A DNA stretch of 64,000 nt from Chryseolinea serpens (GTDB lineage: Bacteria; Bacteroidota; Bacteroidia; Cytophagales; Cyclobacteriaceae). Made by a program: the position numbers and the translations under genes. The notes below the pieces were generated by a model, which ran no database searches, was not told the origin of the DNA, and worked only from the letters and a program-made list of their open reading frames with translations. Below, piece after piece: positions 47,001 to 55,125 of this stretch (position 1 is the first letter of the stretch; the number at the start of each line of letters is the position of its first letter). Where the stretch lies: NCBI RefSeq assembly GCF_900129725.1, contig NZ_FQWQ01000006.1:310001-374000 (forward strand), in the 5' to 3' direction.

Positions 47001-47389
47001 ACAACATCAAGGACGAAAAGCAGTTGAAAGAATTTTCAGACGAGGTGCGCGACCGCTTCGGACCGTTGCCGCCGGCTACTGAAGAGCTGGTCAACACCGT
47101 ACGCCTGCGTTGGTTAGGGGAGAAGTTGGGATTCGAAAAGCTAAGCTTGAAAAGTGACAAGATGCGCGCATTCTTCGTAAGCGGCAACGACAAGTACTTC
47201 AGCTCGGATGTTTTTGGGGGCATCCTTTCCTTTGTCCAAAAACATCCGCGTCAATGCAAGATGAAAGACAGTGCCGGAAAAGCGATGCTGGTGATTGAAA
47301 GTATTAAGACCGTGGACGCCGCCATCGACCTTCTCGGTCAAATGACCATTCAAACCCCTAAATCGGCCAAGGAAATCCTATCCAAATAA
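44015..47389 (+). CDS. mfd: transcription-repair coupling factor Mfd
   Basis: 1124 residues if translation begins at TTG 44015 (RANDFLSIYTADG). The frame is open from 43937, but that part overlaps the promoter. Mfd pushes stalled RNA polymerase off damaged template and recruits UvrA. Domains in order: UvrB-like N-terminal region, RNA-polymerase-interacting domain (FVTHIDYGIGKFAGLEKKEVNG), RecG-like motor with Walker A GDVGFGKTEVA and DEEQKFGV box, helicase C motifs (HNRVSDIE, STNIIESGLDIPNANT, RMRGRVGRS written as QMRGRVGRSNKKAFCYLL), and the C-terminal UvrA-masking domain. The 3' end overlaps a convergent small gene by 40 nt. Confidence 0.95.
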   Translation: MRANDFLSIYTADGFIKTVAAGIKASNHKNTQLKGLSGSLDALVMAAVFKLHHLDHVVILHDREEAAYFQNDLQNLLGREILIFPMSYKRPYEYDETENANILMRAEVLNKLANKTSPEIIVTYPEALSEKVINKRSLASNTFTVTLGEKLDVPFLEEFLHNYDFEKTDFVYEAGQFAIRGGIIDIFSFAYELPYRIELFGAEVDSIRTFDPGSQLSVDALEKVNIIPNVQSKLMQEERQSFLEFIAPDTRLWYKDVQLTRDVIQKSFEKAEQSFQNIKKTSGTQVISSADKLFDNGEAFTVKAASFHAIEFGSRFRFSDGQRFDFHSSAQPSFNKNFELLAKDLYDQQVQGFSNFITADVPRQTERLKGIFEEINAELRFQPLDFAMRQGFIDAQLKIVCYTDHQIFERFHRYRSKEKFTKSKALTLRELQTLQPGDFVTHIDYGIGKFAGLEKKEVNGHDQEAIRLVFRDDDLLYVSIHSLHKISKYSGKDGSPPVISKLGSQEWENKKSKAKKRVKDIAKELISLYAKRKSAPGYAFPPDGFLQAELESSFMYEDTADQARATEDVKRDMQQPHPMDRLVCGDVGFGKTEVAVRAAFKAATEGKQVAVLVPTTILAMQHYRTFSERLSAFPVKIDYVSRFKTEKEIKQILEDVKSGDINILIGTHRVVSKDIEFKNLGLLVIDEEQKFGVKVKDRLKELKVNVDVLTLTATPIPRTLHFSLMGARDLSIISTPPPNRQPVTTELHTFDEALIRDAVSYELRRGGQVFFVHNRVSDIESIANVIYRLVPDSRIGIAHGQMEGDKLEKVMMRFIDGEYDVLVSTNIIESGLDIPNANTIMINHAHMFGLSDLHQMRGRVGRSNKKAFCYLLTPPTSLLTADSRKRLGALEEFSELGDGFKVAMRDLDIRGAGNLLGGEQSGFITDLGFDTYHKILDDAIQELKETDFKDLFTAELEEKAKLIVQDCVIETDLEILIPDNYVNNISERLQLYSRLDNIKDEKQLKEFSDEVRDRFGPLPPATEELVNTVRLRWLGEKLGFEKLSLKSDKMRAFFVSGNDKYFSSDVFGGILSFVQKHPRQCKMKDSAGKAMLVIESIKTVDAAIDLLGQMTIQTPKSAKEILSK

Positions 47390-47601
47390 GGCTCCAGCCC
47401 GAGGGTTTTCTCAAAGGCATTGATCATGAGCACCTTTTGGTAGCGGGGAGAATAGAAAACTTCGATGAAAAAACCATCTGTAAAGTATAAGAAAACCTTA
47501 CAGTCAGAAAGGGTGCGCTGCGACAGGTAGTTGCCCGAAAACGTAATCACATCACATTTCTTCTCGAAGGGCATTACTCTAAAATCTTCCAGGGTGTACA
47601 T
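47350..47601 (-). CDS. small conserved protein of unknown function
   Basis: 83 residues from ATG 47601 (MYTLEDFRVMPFEKKCDVITF). It looks like an alpha/beta globular protein with no signal peptide or helix repeats: FSGNYLSQRTLSDCKVFLYFTDGFFIEVFYSPRYQKVLMINAFE. I recall similar short proteins in cytophagalean genomes but not a function. It overlaps the 3' end of mfd by 40 nt on the opposite strand, and its coding sequence forms the C-terminus of Mfd in the other frame. Confidence 0.68.
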   Translation of the reverse strand: MYTLEDFRVMPFEKKCDVITFSGNYLSQRTLSDCKVFLYFTDGFFIEVFYSPRYQKVLMINAFEKTLGLEPYLDRISLADLGV

Positions 47602-47858
47602 ACTTTGTGTGCTTTGCACAACCCAGTAGAAATTCTATGCCACTCACTTTGGCCCTTCAAAATGTTCACTAAACGCCATTAGCTAAACTTCGGCTTCCCA
47701 ATTCTGGAGAACACTTTCCCGAAACAATAACTACCTGGGCAAAGCGTTCTTAATCCGCGCGTTTCTGTTCCATTACTAGTTGATCAATAAACTTGCACCA
47801 ACTTGGAAAACATCTGATTATCCATTTAATTAGCATTCTGTTTAAACTCGAAAATCAA

Positions 47859-49091
47859 ATGAGGTATTCACTCAGGGTTGTTTTGTATGTAATAGGCGGT
47901 TCAGTTGCCCTGACCTCCTGTTCACTTTTTGGAGGCAAAGGCGGTAAGCCGAATGCCCAGAACCCAGGTCAGAACAGTACGGCCACAGGCTTGGCGTACA
48001 ATGACGAAGATCAGGGCGGTTTCATGGTGAATCCCTACGAAGGCCAACCTGATGCACCGAACATGGTGTTCATCGAAGGTGGTCGCGCCGTAATGGGTTC
48101 CTTTGAAGAAGATGTTATGTCCTATCGCGACAACATTGAAAGAACAGTTTCCGTCGCTTCTTTCTACATGGACGAAACGGAAATTGCAAACGTGCACTGG
48201 CTGGAATACATGCACTACCTCGCGAAAGATTCCTCGCAGGAAGCCTACCAGGCCGCCCTTCCCGACACTACCGTGTGGGTTGGAAAGCTTGCCTTCAACG
48301 ATCCTTACGTAGAACATTATCTCCGCTATCCCGGCTTCCGCTATTTCCCTGTTGTGGGGATCACCTGGAGCCAAGCTAGCAAATATGCTGTGTGGAGAAC
48401 CCGCGCGGTAAACATCAAACTGGCTGAAGATGCCGGCGAAGAATATGCAGAAAGCGATGGCCGCATTCCCCTGGAATCTGGTATCGTGGTCCCTGCCTAC
48501 CGCCTGCCTACCGAAGCAGAATGGGAATACGCCGCCCAAGCCCTCATCGGCACCCAATGGCTGGAAGAATTGCAAACCCACCAACGCATTTATCCTTGGG
48601 ACGGCCACGCGGTTCGTAATCCTTATGGAAAACAAATGGGCTTCATGCTGGCCAACTTCAAACGCGGCCGCGGTGACTATGCCGGTATCGCCGGAAGACT
48701 GAACGATGCTGCGCTGATCACTTCTTATATATATGAGTATCCTCCGAACGACTACGGTCTGTACAACATGGCCGGTAACGTGAGCGAATGGGTACAAGAT
48801 ATCTACCGCCCGATGTCCTTCCAGGATTTCGACGATCTGAACCCTATCCGTCGCGATGGTTTCCTCGATCCCGCTTCCGGAGCAAACTCTGGTTATAACA
48901 GCGACTTCGAAAAGAACCCCGAAGCATTCACTTCGCTCATCACCGACCGTGCCCGCGTTTACAAAGGCGGTTCATGGAAAGATGTGGCTTACTGGATGTC
49001 GCCCGGTACCAGAAGATACCTCGACCAGGATTCTGCCACGGCTACAATCGGTTTCCGTTGCGCCATGATCCGCGCCGGTTCGAACTACTAA
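47859..49091 (+). CDS. gldJ: gliding motility / type IX secretion lipoprotein GldJ
   Basis: 410 residues from ATG 47859, which gives a lipoprotein signal with lipobox LTSC (Cys21). A formylglycine-generating-enzyme-like (SUMF1) domain fills the rest: MVFIEGGRAVMGS, SFYMDETEIANVHWLEYM, FPVVGITWSQASKYAVWRT, YRLPTEAEWEYAAQ, MAGNVSEWVQDIY and VYKGGSWKD...RRYLDQDSATATIGFRCA. Among SUMF1 lipoproteins of Bacteroidota the DEDQGGFMV and EGGxxVMGS style fits GldJ rather than GldK. GldJ is needed for gliding and for stability of the type IX secretion machinery. No other gld/spr gene is in the window. A terminator follows. Confidence 0.84.
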   Translation: MRYSLRVVLYVIGGSVALTSCSLFGGKGGKPNAQNPGQNSTATGLAYNDEDQGGFMVNPYEGQPDAPNMVFIEGGRAVMGSFEEDVMSYRDNIERTVSVASFYMDETEIANVHWLEYMHYLAKDSSQEAYQAALPDTTVWVGKLAFNDPYVEHYLRYPGFRYFPVVGITWSQASKYAVWRTRAVNIKLAEDAGEEYAESDGRIPLESGIVVPAYRLPTEAEWEYAAQALIGTQWLEELQTHQRIYPWDGHAVRNPYGKQMGFMLANFKRGRGDYAGIAGRLNDAALITSYIYEYPPNDYGLYNMAGNVSEWVQDIYRPMSFQDFDDLNPIRRDGFLDPASGANSGYNSDFEKNPEAFTSLITDRARVYKGGSWKDVAYWMSPGTRRYLDQDSATATIGFRCAMIRAGSNY

Positions 49092-49115
49092 GCCTCACGA
49101 GATCAAAAATATAAG

Positions 49116-49143
49116 ACCCCGGCTAATCCCCGGGGTTTTTTTT
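49116..49143 (+). terminator. rho-independent terminator of gldJ
   Basis: ACCCCGG pairs with CCGGGGT around a 7-nt loop, followed by eight T. It ends at the stop of the convergent comF-like gene, whose last codons overlap the T-run. Confidence 0.85.
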
Positions 49144-49840
49144 ATGTCTCGGCAATACAGGCAATGCTCAGCTCCGAGCATCCTTCTTTAAACAAAAGTT
49201 GACCGCAGGCCTCCAACGTGGCACCCGTCGTGACGACATCGTCCACTAAAAGAATCCGTTTGCCCGCGAGGTTTTCGCGACGGTTTAACTGGAAGACCCC
49301 TCTCATATTTTCCAGCCGATCCAATTTGCTTTTACGGGTCTGAGTCTCCGTTTTTTTCCCTCGCGCCAGCGTGCTGTCGGAAAACGGAATTCCTAACTTC
49401 TCGGATAAACCCTCAGCAAACTTGGCACTTTGGTTATAGCCGCGTCTCCTTCTCCGGGCCGGATGCAGGGGCACCGGCAAAATAAGGTCGAATGCCTGGC
49501 CCAGCCCACCGGCGATCATTCGCTCGCCGTACACTCTGCCCAGCATGACGCCGATCTCAGGGTGATTTTTGTATTTCAACTGGTGGAGCACCTGCTGAAC
49601 CCGCCCGTTCTTGCTGAATTTAAACAGGGCCATCGCCCGCGCCAGGGGCATTTGCAGTGAGAGTCTTTTATATAGAGCGTTCTCCTGGTACAGGTGATCT
49701 TCTGTTTTGGCCATCTCCAGCATACAGGTGGTGCAGATCGTTTCTTCGCCTTTCACCAACGCGTCGCTGCATCCCAGGCAATAGCGCGGGAAAAAAAGAT
49801 AGACAAAATCAAGCAGGATCTCCGTGAATCTTGAATTCAT
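49142..49840 (-). CDS. ComF-family phosphoribosyltransferase-like protein
   Basis: 232 residues. N-terminal zinc-finger-like cysteines (CLGC near 21-24 and CTTC near 36-39) precede a phosphoribosyltransferase domain with the PRPP loop ILLVDDVVTTGATLEACG near 198-215. RRRRGYNQSAKFAEGLSEKLGI is also typical. ComF proteins aid DNA uptake in competent bacteria, but orthologues are present in many species not known to be competent. The ATG at 49840 sits in the promoter of the divergent gene. Confidence 0.92.
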   Translation of the reverse strand: MNSRFTEILLDFVYLFFPRYCLGCSDALVKGEETICTTCMLEMAKTEDHLYQENALYKRLSLQMPLARAMALFKFSKNGRVQQVLHQLKYKNHPEIGVMLGRVYGERMIAGGLGQAFDLILPVPLHPARRRRRGYNQSAKFAEGLSEKLGIPFSDSTLARGKKTETQTRKSKLDRLENMRGVFQLNRRENLAGKRILLVDDVVTTGATLEACGQLLFKEGCSELSIACIAET

Positions 49841-49859
49841 GGTTTAGGGATTATATTTG
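49831..49859 (+). promoter_or_regulatory. promoter of the carboxymuconolactone decarboxylase-like gene
   Basis: TTG (49831-49833), 18-nt spacer, TATATTTG (49852-49859), an exact -7 element. The inferred start near 49865 leaves about 40 nt of leader. The TTG lies inside the start region of the divergent comF-like gene. Confidence 0.62.
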
Positions 49860-49906
49860 CCGCTAACAGTGTTTCTAAGTTAATTCAAAATCAAAGTTTT
49901 TTCTAT

Positions 49907-50248
49907 ATGGGATTAGTGGAAGATTTCAACGGCTACCGGAGCAAAATGAACGAAAAGATCATGGACTCCGACAGCCTCATCATCAAACGTATATTCAACC
50001 TCGACACCAACGCATACACCGAAGGACACCTCGATCTCAAATCCAAGGAATTGATCGGGCTCACCTGTTCGCTGGTGCTGCGGTGCGACGACTGCGTGAA
50101 ATATCACCTGGGCAAAAGCAAAGAGGTGGGCCTCACCACCGAGCAGGTGAATGAAGCCATGGGGATAGCCACCCTTATTGGGGGAACCATTGTAATACCG
50201 CACCTGCGTCGGGCGTTTGAATACTGGGAAGAGCTGAGCCATGTTTAA
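49907..50248 (+). CDS. carboxymuconolactone decarboxylase (AhpD-like) family protein
   Basis: 113 residues, all-helical. The CMD fold motif CDDCVKYHLGKSKEVGLTTEQVNEAMGIATLIGG includes Cys60, Cys63 and His67, the redox pair used by AhpD-type proteins. True carboxymuconolactone decarboxylases lack this pair, so a thiol peroxidase-related role is more likely. It overlaps the next gene by 8 nt and has a good promoter. Confidence 0.9.
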   Translation: MGLVEDFNGYRSKMNEKIMDSDSLIIKRIFNLDTNAYTEGHLDLKSKELIGLTCSLVLRCDDCVKYHLGKSKEVGLTTEQVNEAMGIATLIGGTIVIPHLRRAFEYWEELSHV

Positions 50249-50627
50249 GCGCGACCTCGACCTGGAACGAAGCTGGGCCTCGCTCACCACGAGCCTGGAA
50301 TCGCTCATGGGCAAAAAGCCCAAAGATCTCAATGGCGTGCTTTTTCTCATCGGTGTTCAGGAGCTCGGAAAAGGAAAGCGGGTTTTTAGCAAAGAGGAAA
50401 AACAGGACCTCATGCACATCGGCATTTGCAAGGTGTTGAGCCTGGCAGGCTATTATGAGTTGGAGGGACTGGATCAGGATGGATGGCCCCACTGGAAAAT
50501 GGTGAAAAAGCTTCCGCACTTCGACCTTCTGGAACAGGAGAAACTGCTGAAGCTGCAGGTCCTCGAATATTTCGAGAAGGAATTTGAATGGTCATTCGAA
50601 AAGCCGCCTCAGTCACCGGACGCCTGA
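50241..50627 (+). CDS. conserved protein of unknown function
   Basis: 128 residues, start overlapping the previous gene by 8 nt, so translation is coupled. Soluble, mostly helical, opening FKRDLDLERSWASLTTSLESLMGKKPKDLNGVLFLIGVQELGKGKRVFSKEEKQDLMHIGICKVL, with a Trp-rich C-terminal part. Co-occurrence with the CMD-like gene suggests a joint role, but I see no motif for a reaction. Confidence 0.75.
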   Translation: MFKRDLDLERSWASLTTSLESLMGKKPKDLNGVLFLIGVQELGKGKRVFSKEEKQDLMHIGICKVLSLAGYYELEGLDQDGWPHWKMVKKLPHFDLLEQEKLLKLQVLEYFEKEFEWSFEKPPQSPDA

Positions 50628-50647
50628 AGTGCAATCCCGTTCGTGAT

Positions 50648-50679
50648 TTTGTGAAACGCAGGGAAAGCCACTATCTTAG
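50648..50679 (+). promoter_or_regulatory. promoter of the DUF4175 gene
   Basis: TTTG (50648-50651), 20-nt spacer, TATCTTAG (50672-50679), one mismatch from TAnnTTTG. Inferred start near 50685, about 50 nt before the ATG at 50738. It may drive the whole run of rightward genes to 55125. Confidence 0.45.
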
Positions 50680-50737
50680 GAGTGTTTCAACTTTGAATGA
50701 TATTATTGCGTTTTTGATCATATAAATACTATTGGTT

Positions 50738-53700
50738 ATGGGAGCAGGAGTGGAGCGCATTCATGAAAAGATAGGGTCATTCAAGAAAAAGTATTACCTC
50801 AACATTTTTGTGCGAGGTGCTATTCTCACCTTGTCTATTCTCATCTCGTATTTTCTGATTGCCGTTTTGCTGGAGTACAATCTCTGGCTTGGACCGGTGG
50901 CACGGTTTTCCATATTCCTGGCTTTCTTCGCCGTCGTCGCGTTTTGTCTTTACCGGTTTTTGAAGGATCCACTACGGTGGTGGTTTGCAAAACAGGGTCT
51001 TTCCGAGGAACAAAGCGCCCAAGTGATCGGGAAATACACGCCCACCGTAAAAGACGGACTACTCAACCTCATCCAGCTCTCGGCAACACAAAAAGATTCC
51101 GCTTTGGCTTATGCCAGTGTCGAACAAAAGTCCAGGGAATTTGAGTCGGTTTCGTTTGATAGTTTTATCGATCTGCAGCAAAACAAACAGTATGTAAAGT
51201 ACCTCATCGTGCCGCTGTTGGTCATCGTCGGAATTATTTTCATCAACCGGAGCATCCTCACCCAAAGCACCGACCGAATCGTCCACTTTACACGCCACTA
51301 TTCTCCGCAGGCACCCTTCAAATTTTTAGTAGACCCCGAATCCCTCACAGCCTTTCACAATGAGAAGCTTACGCTGAACGTGCAGCTGCAAGGGGAAGCG
51401 TTGCCTGAAAGTGTCTACCTGCTTTCGGGAAACCAGCGGCTTAAACTTGAGCACTTGTCGGCCGATCAATATTCTTATGCCTTTGAAAATGTTCAGGAAG
51501 CATTCGACCTTCAGTTTGAAGCGGCCGGATTTTTCTCAGACGTCTATCACGTAACGGTTTCGGCCCGACCGGAGCTTTCCAACTTTAGCGTCGACCTGCA
51601 ATTCCCGCGCTACCTGCAGCGGAAGAACGAACGGCTTAACAACGCCGGCAACCTGGAAGTGCCGGAAGGTACGGTGGTGAAATGGAACCTGGCAACACGC
51701 GATGCACAGCAGGCCAGCATTCTTTTTTCTTCTGAAAAATCACCGTTCGACATGCAGGAGTCCGGTGGTGATTTGTTTAGCTACGGAAAAGAATTCAGGA
51801 ACCCCGATCAATACGAGATCATCCTGAAAAACGACAAGACAAAAAATAAAGAACGCATCGCCTATCACGTGGACGTGATCAAGGACGAGTTCCCCAAAAT
51901 TCAGGTCAACAATTTCAAGGACTCCGTGCTCTACAAAATGGTGGTGCTGAGCGGGCTGGTCGGCGATGATTATGGGGTGAGCCAATTGGCGCTTCATTTC
52001 AAGATCAGAAATGAAAATCAAAAAGAGATCCTCAGCGAAACGTCGGTCATTCCCATAGCCAAAAACCAGCTGCAACAAAGTTTCTTCCATCCTTGGCGGC
52101 TGGATTCCCTGGACCTGAAGCCGGGCAACCAATTGGAATATTACCTCGAGGTTTGGGACAACGACGGCGTGAACGGAAGAAAGTCAACCAAGACCGCACG
52201 CTACACCTTCATGGTTCCTTCGGAAGACAACCTGGTGGCCGAGATCAAAAGCTCACAGAACAAAACGCAGCAGAAGATCGACCAGAGCGCCGGCAAAGCC
52301 AACAAGCTTCACGAAAAAGTAGAGGAGGCCAACCAAAAGCTGAAAGGCAAACAGAGCCTCGACTGGCAAGACAAAAAAATGCTGGAAGACATCGTCGACC
52401 AAAAACAGGGACTCGACAAGTTGGTGGAGGAATTGAAAGAACAGAACAAACTCCTGGAACAGAAAAAAGAAGCCTTCACTAAACAAGACGAGCGGATCAA
52501 GGAGAAGGCGGAGCAGATCCAAAAACTGATGAACGAGCTCCTGGATGATGAAACCAAGAAGCTGTTCGAAGAACTTCAAAAACTTCTGCAGGAAAATAAA
52601 GATGTTTCACAAATCCAGAAAATCCTGGACAAGCTGAACCAGAACACAAACAACCTGGAGAAAGAGCTGGAAAGGACACTGGAATTGTTCAAGCAATTGC
52701 AATACGAATTCAAGCTCGACCAGGCCGCTCAGGATTTGAAGAAATCCATGGAAGAACAAAAAGCATTGCTGGAGAAGACCGAGGCGCTTGAAAAAAACAC
52801 CGAGGCAAAAGCCAACAAAGATCAAAAAGCCGATAACAAAAAAGATAAAAACAAAGACGCCAAAAATCAGGACAATAAAAACCAGGACGGAAAAGATCAG
52901 GACGGTAAGAACAAGGACGGAAAAGATCAGGACAGTAAGGACAAGGATGGTAAAAACCAAGACGGCAAAAATCAGGATCAAAAGAACGACGGCGACAAGA
53001 GCGACAAGAATAACGAGGACGGAAAAAACAGCGAAAGCCAGGAGCTGGCCAAAGAACAGGATAAACTGAAACAGGATTTCCAGAAAACAGCCGAGCAGAT
53101 CGAAGAATTAAAGAAGCTGGGCAACGAGCTGCAGAAGGACGACGACCTGCCCTCGGAGAAATCTTCGGAAGAAGTAGAGCAAGACCAGGAGGAAAGCAAA
53201 GACCAACTCGAGCAGGACAGCCCTTCAAAATCAAAGAGCTCACAGCAAAAGGCCCTTCAAAAAATGCAGAAGATGCAACAGCAAATGGAAGGTGCGCAAG
53301 AGGGGATGGCCATAGAAATGGACATGCAAAATCTGGAGGCGCTCCGCCAGATCATCCACGGCCTGGTGAAACTTTCGTTCGATGAAGAGGGCTTGATGAA
53401 AGGATTTAGTGAGCTGAACCAGAACGATCCCAACTTCAACACCATTGCACAAAAGCAATTAAAGCTCAAAGATGATGCTAAAGTATTGGAAGACAGTCTG
53501 TTAGCTCTTGGAAAGCGTGATCCTTACATGAATTCGATCGTGACAAAAGAGGTTGGCGATCTGAATGAACACCTCGATAAAGTGATTGAAGCAAACCGCG
53601 AGCGCCGCCGGCCCCAAGCTGCGAGCGAAATGCAAATGACGATGACGTCCATCAATAACCTGGCCCTTATGTTGGATGACCATTTCGACATGATGACCCA

Positions 53701-54250
53701 GATGATGCAAAACGCAAAGCCGTCGATGGGCAAGTCAAAGAAGAAAGGGCAGAAGCAAAGCCTCAGCCAGATGCAACAACAATTGAATCAGAAAATTCAG
53801 GAGTTGAAGGGAAGTGGAAAGCAGGGTCGCCAGCTCTCGGAGGAATTGGCGGAGATGGCAGCCGAACAGGAAAGGATTCGGAAGGCGCTCCAGGAGATGC
53901 AGGAAAAGATGAAAGATGGAAAAATGCCGGGTGGCGATTTGCAAGGCAAGATGGAGCAATCGGAAATGGACTTGGTGAACAAGCAACTCTCGGAGCAATT
54001 GATCAAGCGTCAACAGGAAATTGTAACGCGATTGCTGGAGACCGAGAAGTCGGCACGCGAACAGGACATGGATGAAGAGCGCAAAGGCGAAACAGCTAAG
54101 GACTATGAAAAAGAAATACCCAAGGCCTTTGAAGATTATTTGCGTCTAAAGGAAAAAGAAGTAGAATTGCTTAAAACAGTGCCACCTAAGCTTTACCCAT
54201 ATTATAAGAAAGAAGTGAGTGAATATTTCAAAAGAGTGGGTGAGCAATAA
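50738..54250 (+). CDS. DUF4175 family large membrane protein with charged coiled coil
   Basis: 1170 residues from ATG 50738; a TTG two codons earlier is possible. Three hydrophobic segments lie at about 27-50, 57-75 and 152-170, then a beta-rich periplasmic-type region to about 500 (FLVDPESLTAFHNEKLTLNVQLQ, FSVDLQFPRYLQRKNE). A long, very charged helical region of about 650 residues follows, including a Lys/Asp/Asn/Gly repeat tract near 693-766. The family is confined to Bacteroidota as far as I know and has no assigned role. The C-terminal part (KSKKKGQKQSLSQMQQQLNQKIQEL, LAEMAAEQERIRKALQEM) is the conserved core. Confidence 0.85.
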   Translation: MGAGVERIHEKIGSFKKKYYLNIFVRGAILTLSILISYFLIAVLLEYNLWLGPVARFSIFLAFFAVVAFCLYRFLKDPLRWWFAKQGLSEEQSAQVIGKYTPTVKDGLLNLIQLSATQKDSALAYASVEQKSREFESVSFDSFIDLQQNKQYVKYLIVPLLVIVGIIFINRSILTQSTDRIVHFTRHYSPQAPFKFLVDPESLTAFHNEKLTLNVQLQGEALPESVYLLSGNQRLKLEHLSADQYSYAFENVQEAFDLQFEAAGFFSDVYHVTVSARPELSNFSVDLQFPRYLQRKNERLNNAGNLEVPEGTVVKWNLATRDAQQASILFSSEKSPFDMQESGGDLFSYGKEFRNPDQYEIILKNDKTKNKERIAYHVDVIKDEFPKIQVNNFKDSVLYKMVVLSGLVGDDYGVSQLALHFKIRNENQKEILSETSVIPIAKNQLQQSFFHPWRLDSLDLKPGNQLEYYLEVWDNDGVNGRKSTKTARYTFMVPSEDNLVAEIKSSQNKTQQKIDQSAGKANKLHEKVEEANQKLKGKQSLDWQDKKMLEDIVDQKQGLDKLVEELKEQNKLLEQKKEAFTKQDERIKEKAEQIQKLMNELLDDETKKLFEELQKLLQENKDVSQIQKILDKLNQNTNNLEKELERTLELFKQLQYEFKLDQAAQDLKKSMEEQKALLEKTEALEKNTEAKANKDQKADNKKDKNKDAKNQDNKNQDGKDQDGKNKDGKDQDSKDKDGKNQDGKNQDQKNDGDKSDKNNEDGKNSESQELAKEQDKLKQDFQKTAEQIEELKKLGNELQKDDDLPSEKSSEEVEQDQEESKDQLEQDSPSKSKSSQQKALQKMQKMQQQMEGAQEGMAIEMDMQNLEALRQIIHGLVKLSFDEEGLMKGFSELNQNDPNFNTIAQKQLKLKDDAKVLEDSLLALGKRDPYMNSIVTKEVGDLNEHLDKVIEANRERRRPQAASEMQMTMTSINNLALMLDDHFDMMTQMMQNAKPSMGKSKKKGQKQSLSQMQQQLNQKIQELKGSGKQGRQLSEELAEMAAEQERIRKALQEMQEKMKDGKMPGGDLQGKMEQSEMDLVNKQLSEQLIKRQQEIVTRLLETEKSAREQDMDEERKGETAKDYEKEIPKAFEDYLRLKEKEVELLKTVPPKLYPYYKKEVSEYFKRVGEQ
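52815..53034 (+). repeat. degenerate KDG/NQDGK repeat tract within DUF4175 gene
   Basis: About 73 codons with near-periodic K(D/N)xDGKNQD units (for example GKDQDGKNKDGKDQD), A-rich in DNA. The stretch links two coiled-coil parts and is likely disordered and highly hydrophilic. Repeat units are imperfect, so array slippage is possible. Confidence 0.8.
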
Positions 54251-54297
54251 AACCCTAATGCCAAACAAATAGTTAAGAGAAACGTACAAAACTCAGC

Positions 54298-54702
54298 ATG
54301 AACACGATTAACATCCAGGTTCCGTCTATCGGAGAGAACATTAGAATGATTGAGAGTTTTATTGACAATGCGAAGGAGAAATTTCACCTGGACGACGACA
54401 TGTACGGCAACATTATGATCGCTGTGACTGAGGCCGTGAATAACGCCATCAAACACGGAAATGCCAACGACAAATCGAAGAACGTATTCCTGAGCCTTTT
54501 CCTGGACGACTCGATGTTGAAATTTATCATAAAGGACGAGGGCACTGGTTTCGACTACGCAAACTTGCCCGACCCCACCGCTCCCGAAAATCTGGAGAAA
54601 TTGGGTGGCCGTGGCATCTTCCTGATGAAGCACCTTTCCGACGAAGTGAACTTCAAGGAAAACGGCCGCATCGTTGAACTGAGCTTTTACATGAACTCCT
54701 AA
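54298..54702 (+). CDS. RsbW-like ATP-binding protein (HATPase, anti-sigma kinase type)
   Basis: 134 residues. The GHKL motifs are present: N box IMIAVTEAVNNAIKHGN, G1 DEGTGFDY and G2 GGRGIFLMKHLSD. This family phosphorylates anti-anti-sigma factors or binds sigma factors in other phyla; here no STAS or PP2C partner is adjacent, so the target is unknown. It sits between the DUF4175 gene (47 nt upstream) and ybeY, whose ATG follows the stop with no spacing. Confidence 0.9.
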   Translation: MNTINIQVPSIGENIRMIESFIDNAKEKFHLDDDMYGNIMIAVTEAVNNAIKHGNANDKSKNVFLSLFLDDSMLKFIIKDEGTGFDYANLPDPTAPENLEKLGGRGIFLMKHLSDEVNFKENGRIVELSFYMNS

Positions 54703-55125
54703 ATGTCGTCCATCCGATTCTTTGAGGAGGACATCACATTCCAAATCCCGCATCCGCGGAAGACATCAACCTGGATCAAGTCTGCGATAGCAAAAGAAAA
54801 GAGAATGCTCGGTGAGCTGAACTTTATCTTTTGCTCAGACAACCACCTTCGCCAGATCAACATCCAGTATCTCAACCATCACACCTTTACCGACATTGTG
54901 ACCTTCGACACCAGTGAGGAAAAAGGTCTAATCTCCGGCGACATCTTTATCAGTATAGACCGCGTACAGGAAAACGCTCAAAAGTTCAAAACTACGTTCG
55001 ACCACGAGCTACACCGGGTCCTCATTCATGGGGTACTTCACCTGGTTGGCTACTCCGACAAGGGAACGGACAAGAAAGCCGCCATGCGCAAAAAAGAGGA
55101 TGCTTATCTATCTTTGCGTAAGTAA
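54703..55125 (+). CDS. ybeY: endoribonuclease YbeY (rRNA maturation factor)
   Basis: 140 residues starting immediately after the previous stop. YbeY is a metal-dependent RNase that matures the 3' end of 16S rRNA and takes part in ribosome quality control. The metal-site motif HGVLHLVGYSDKG has His109 and His113. The third ligand, usually His, is Asp119, as I recall being common in Bacteroidota. The second half of the gene is followed by a parS-rich gap before mnmG. Confidence 0.93.
   Translation: MSSIRFFEEDITFQIPHPRKTSTWIKSAIAKEKRMLGELNFIFCSDNHLRQINIQYLNHHTFTDIVTFDTSEEKGLISGDIFISIDRVQENAQKFKTTFDHELHRVLIHGVLHLVGYSDKGTDKKAAMRKKEDAYLSLRK

Noticed and set aside
47602-47858. 257-nt gap upstream of gldJ as a small RNA or second origin
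   Set aside because: No DnaA box, hairpin with T-run, or conserved promoter stands out; TAAACTTG at 47788 is only a weak -7 match.
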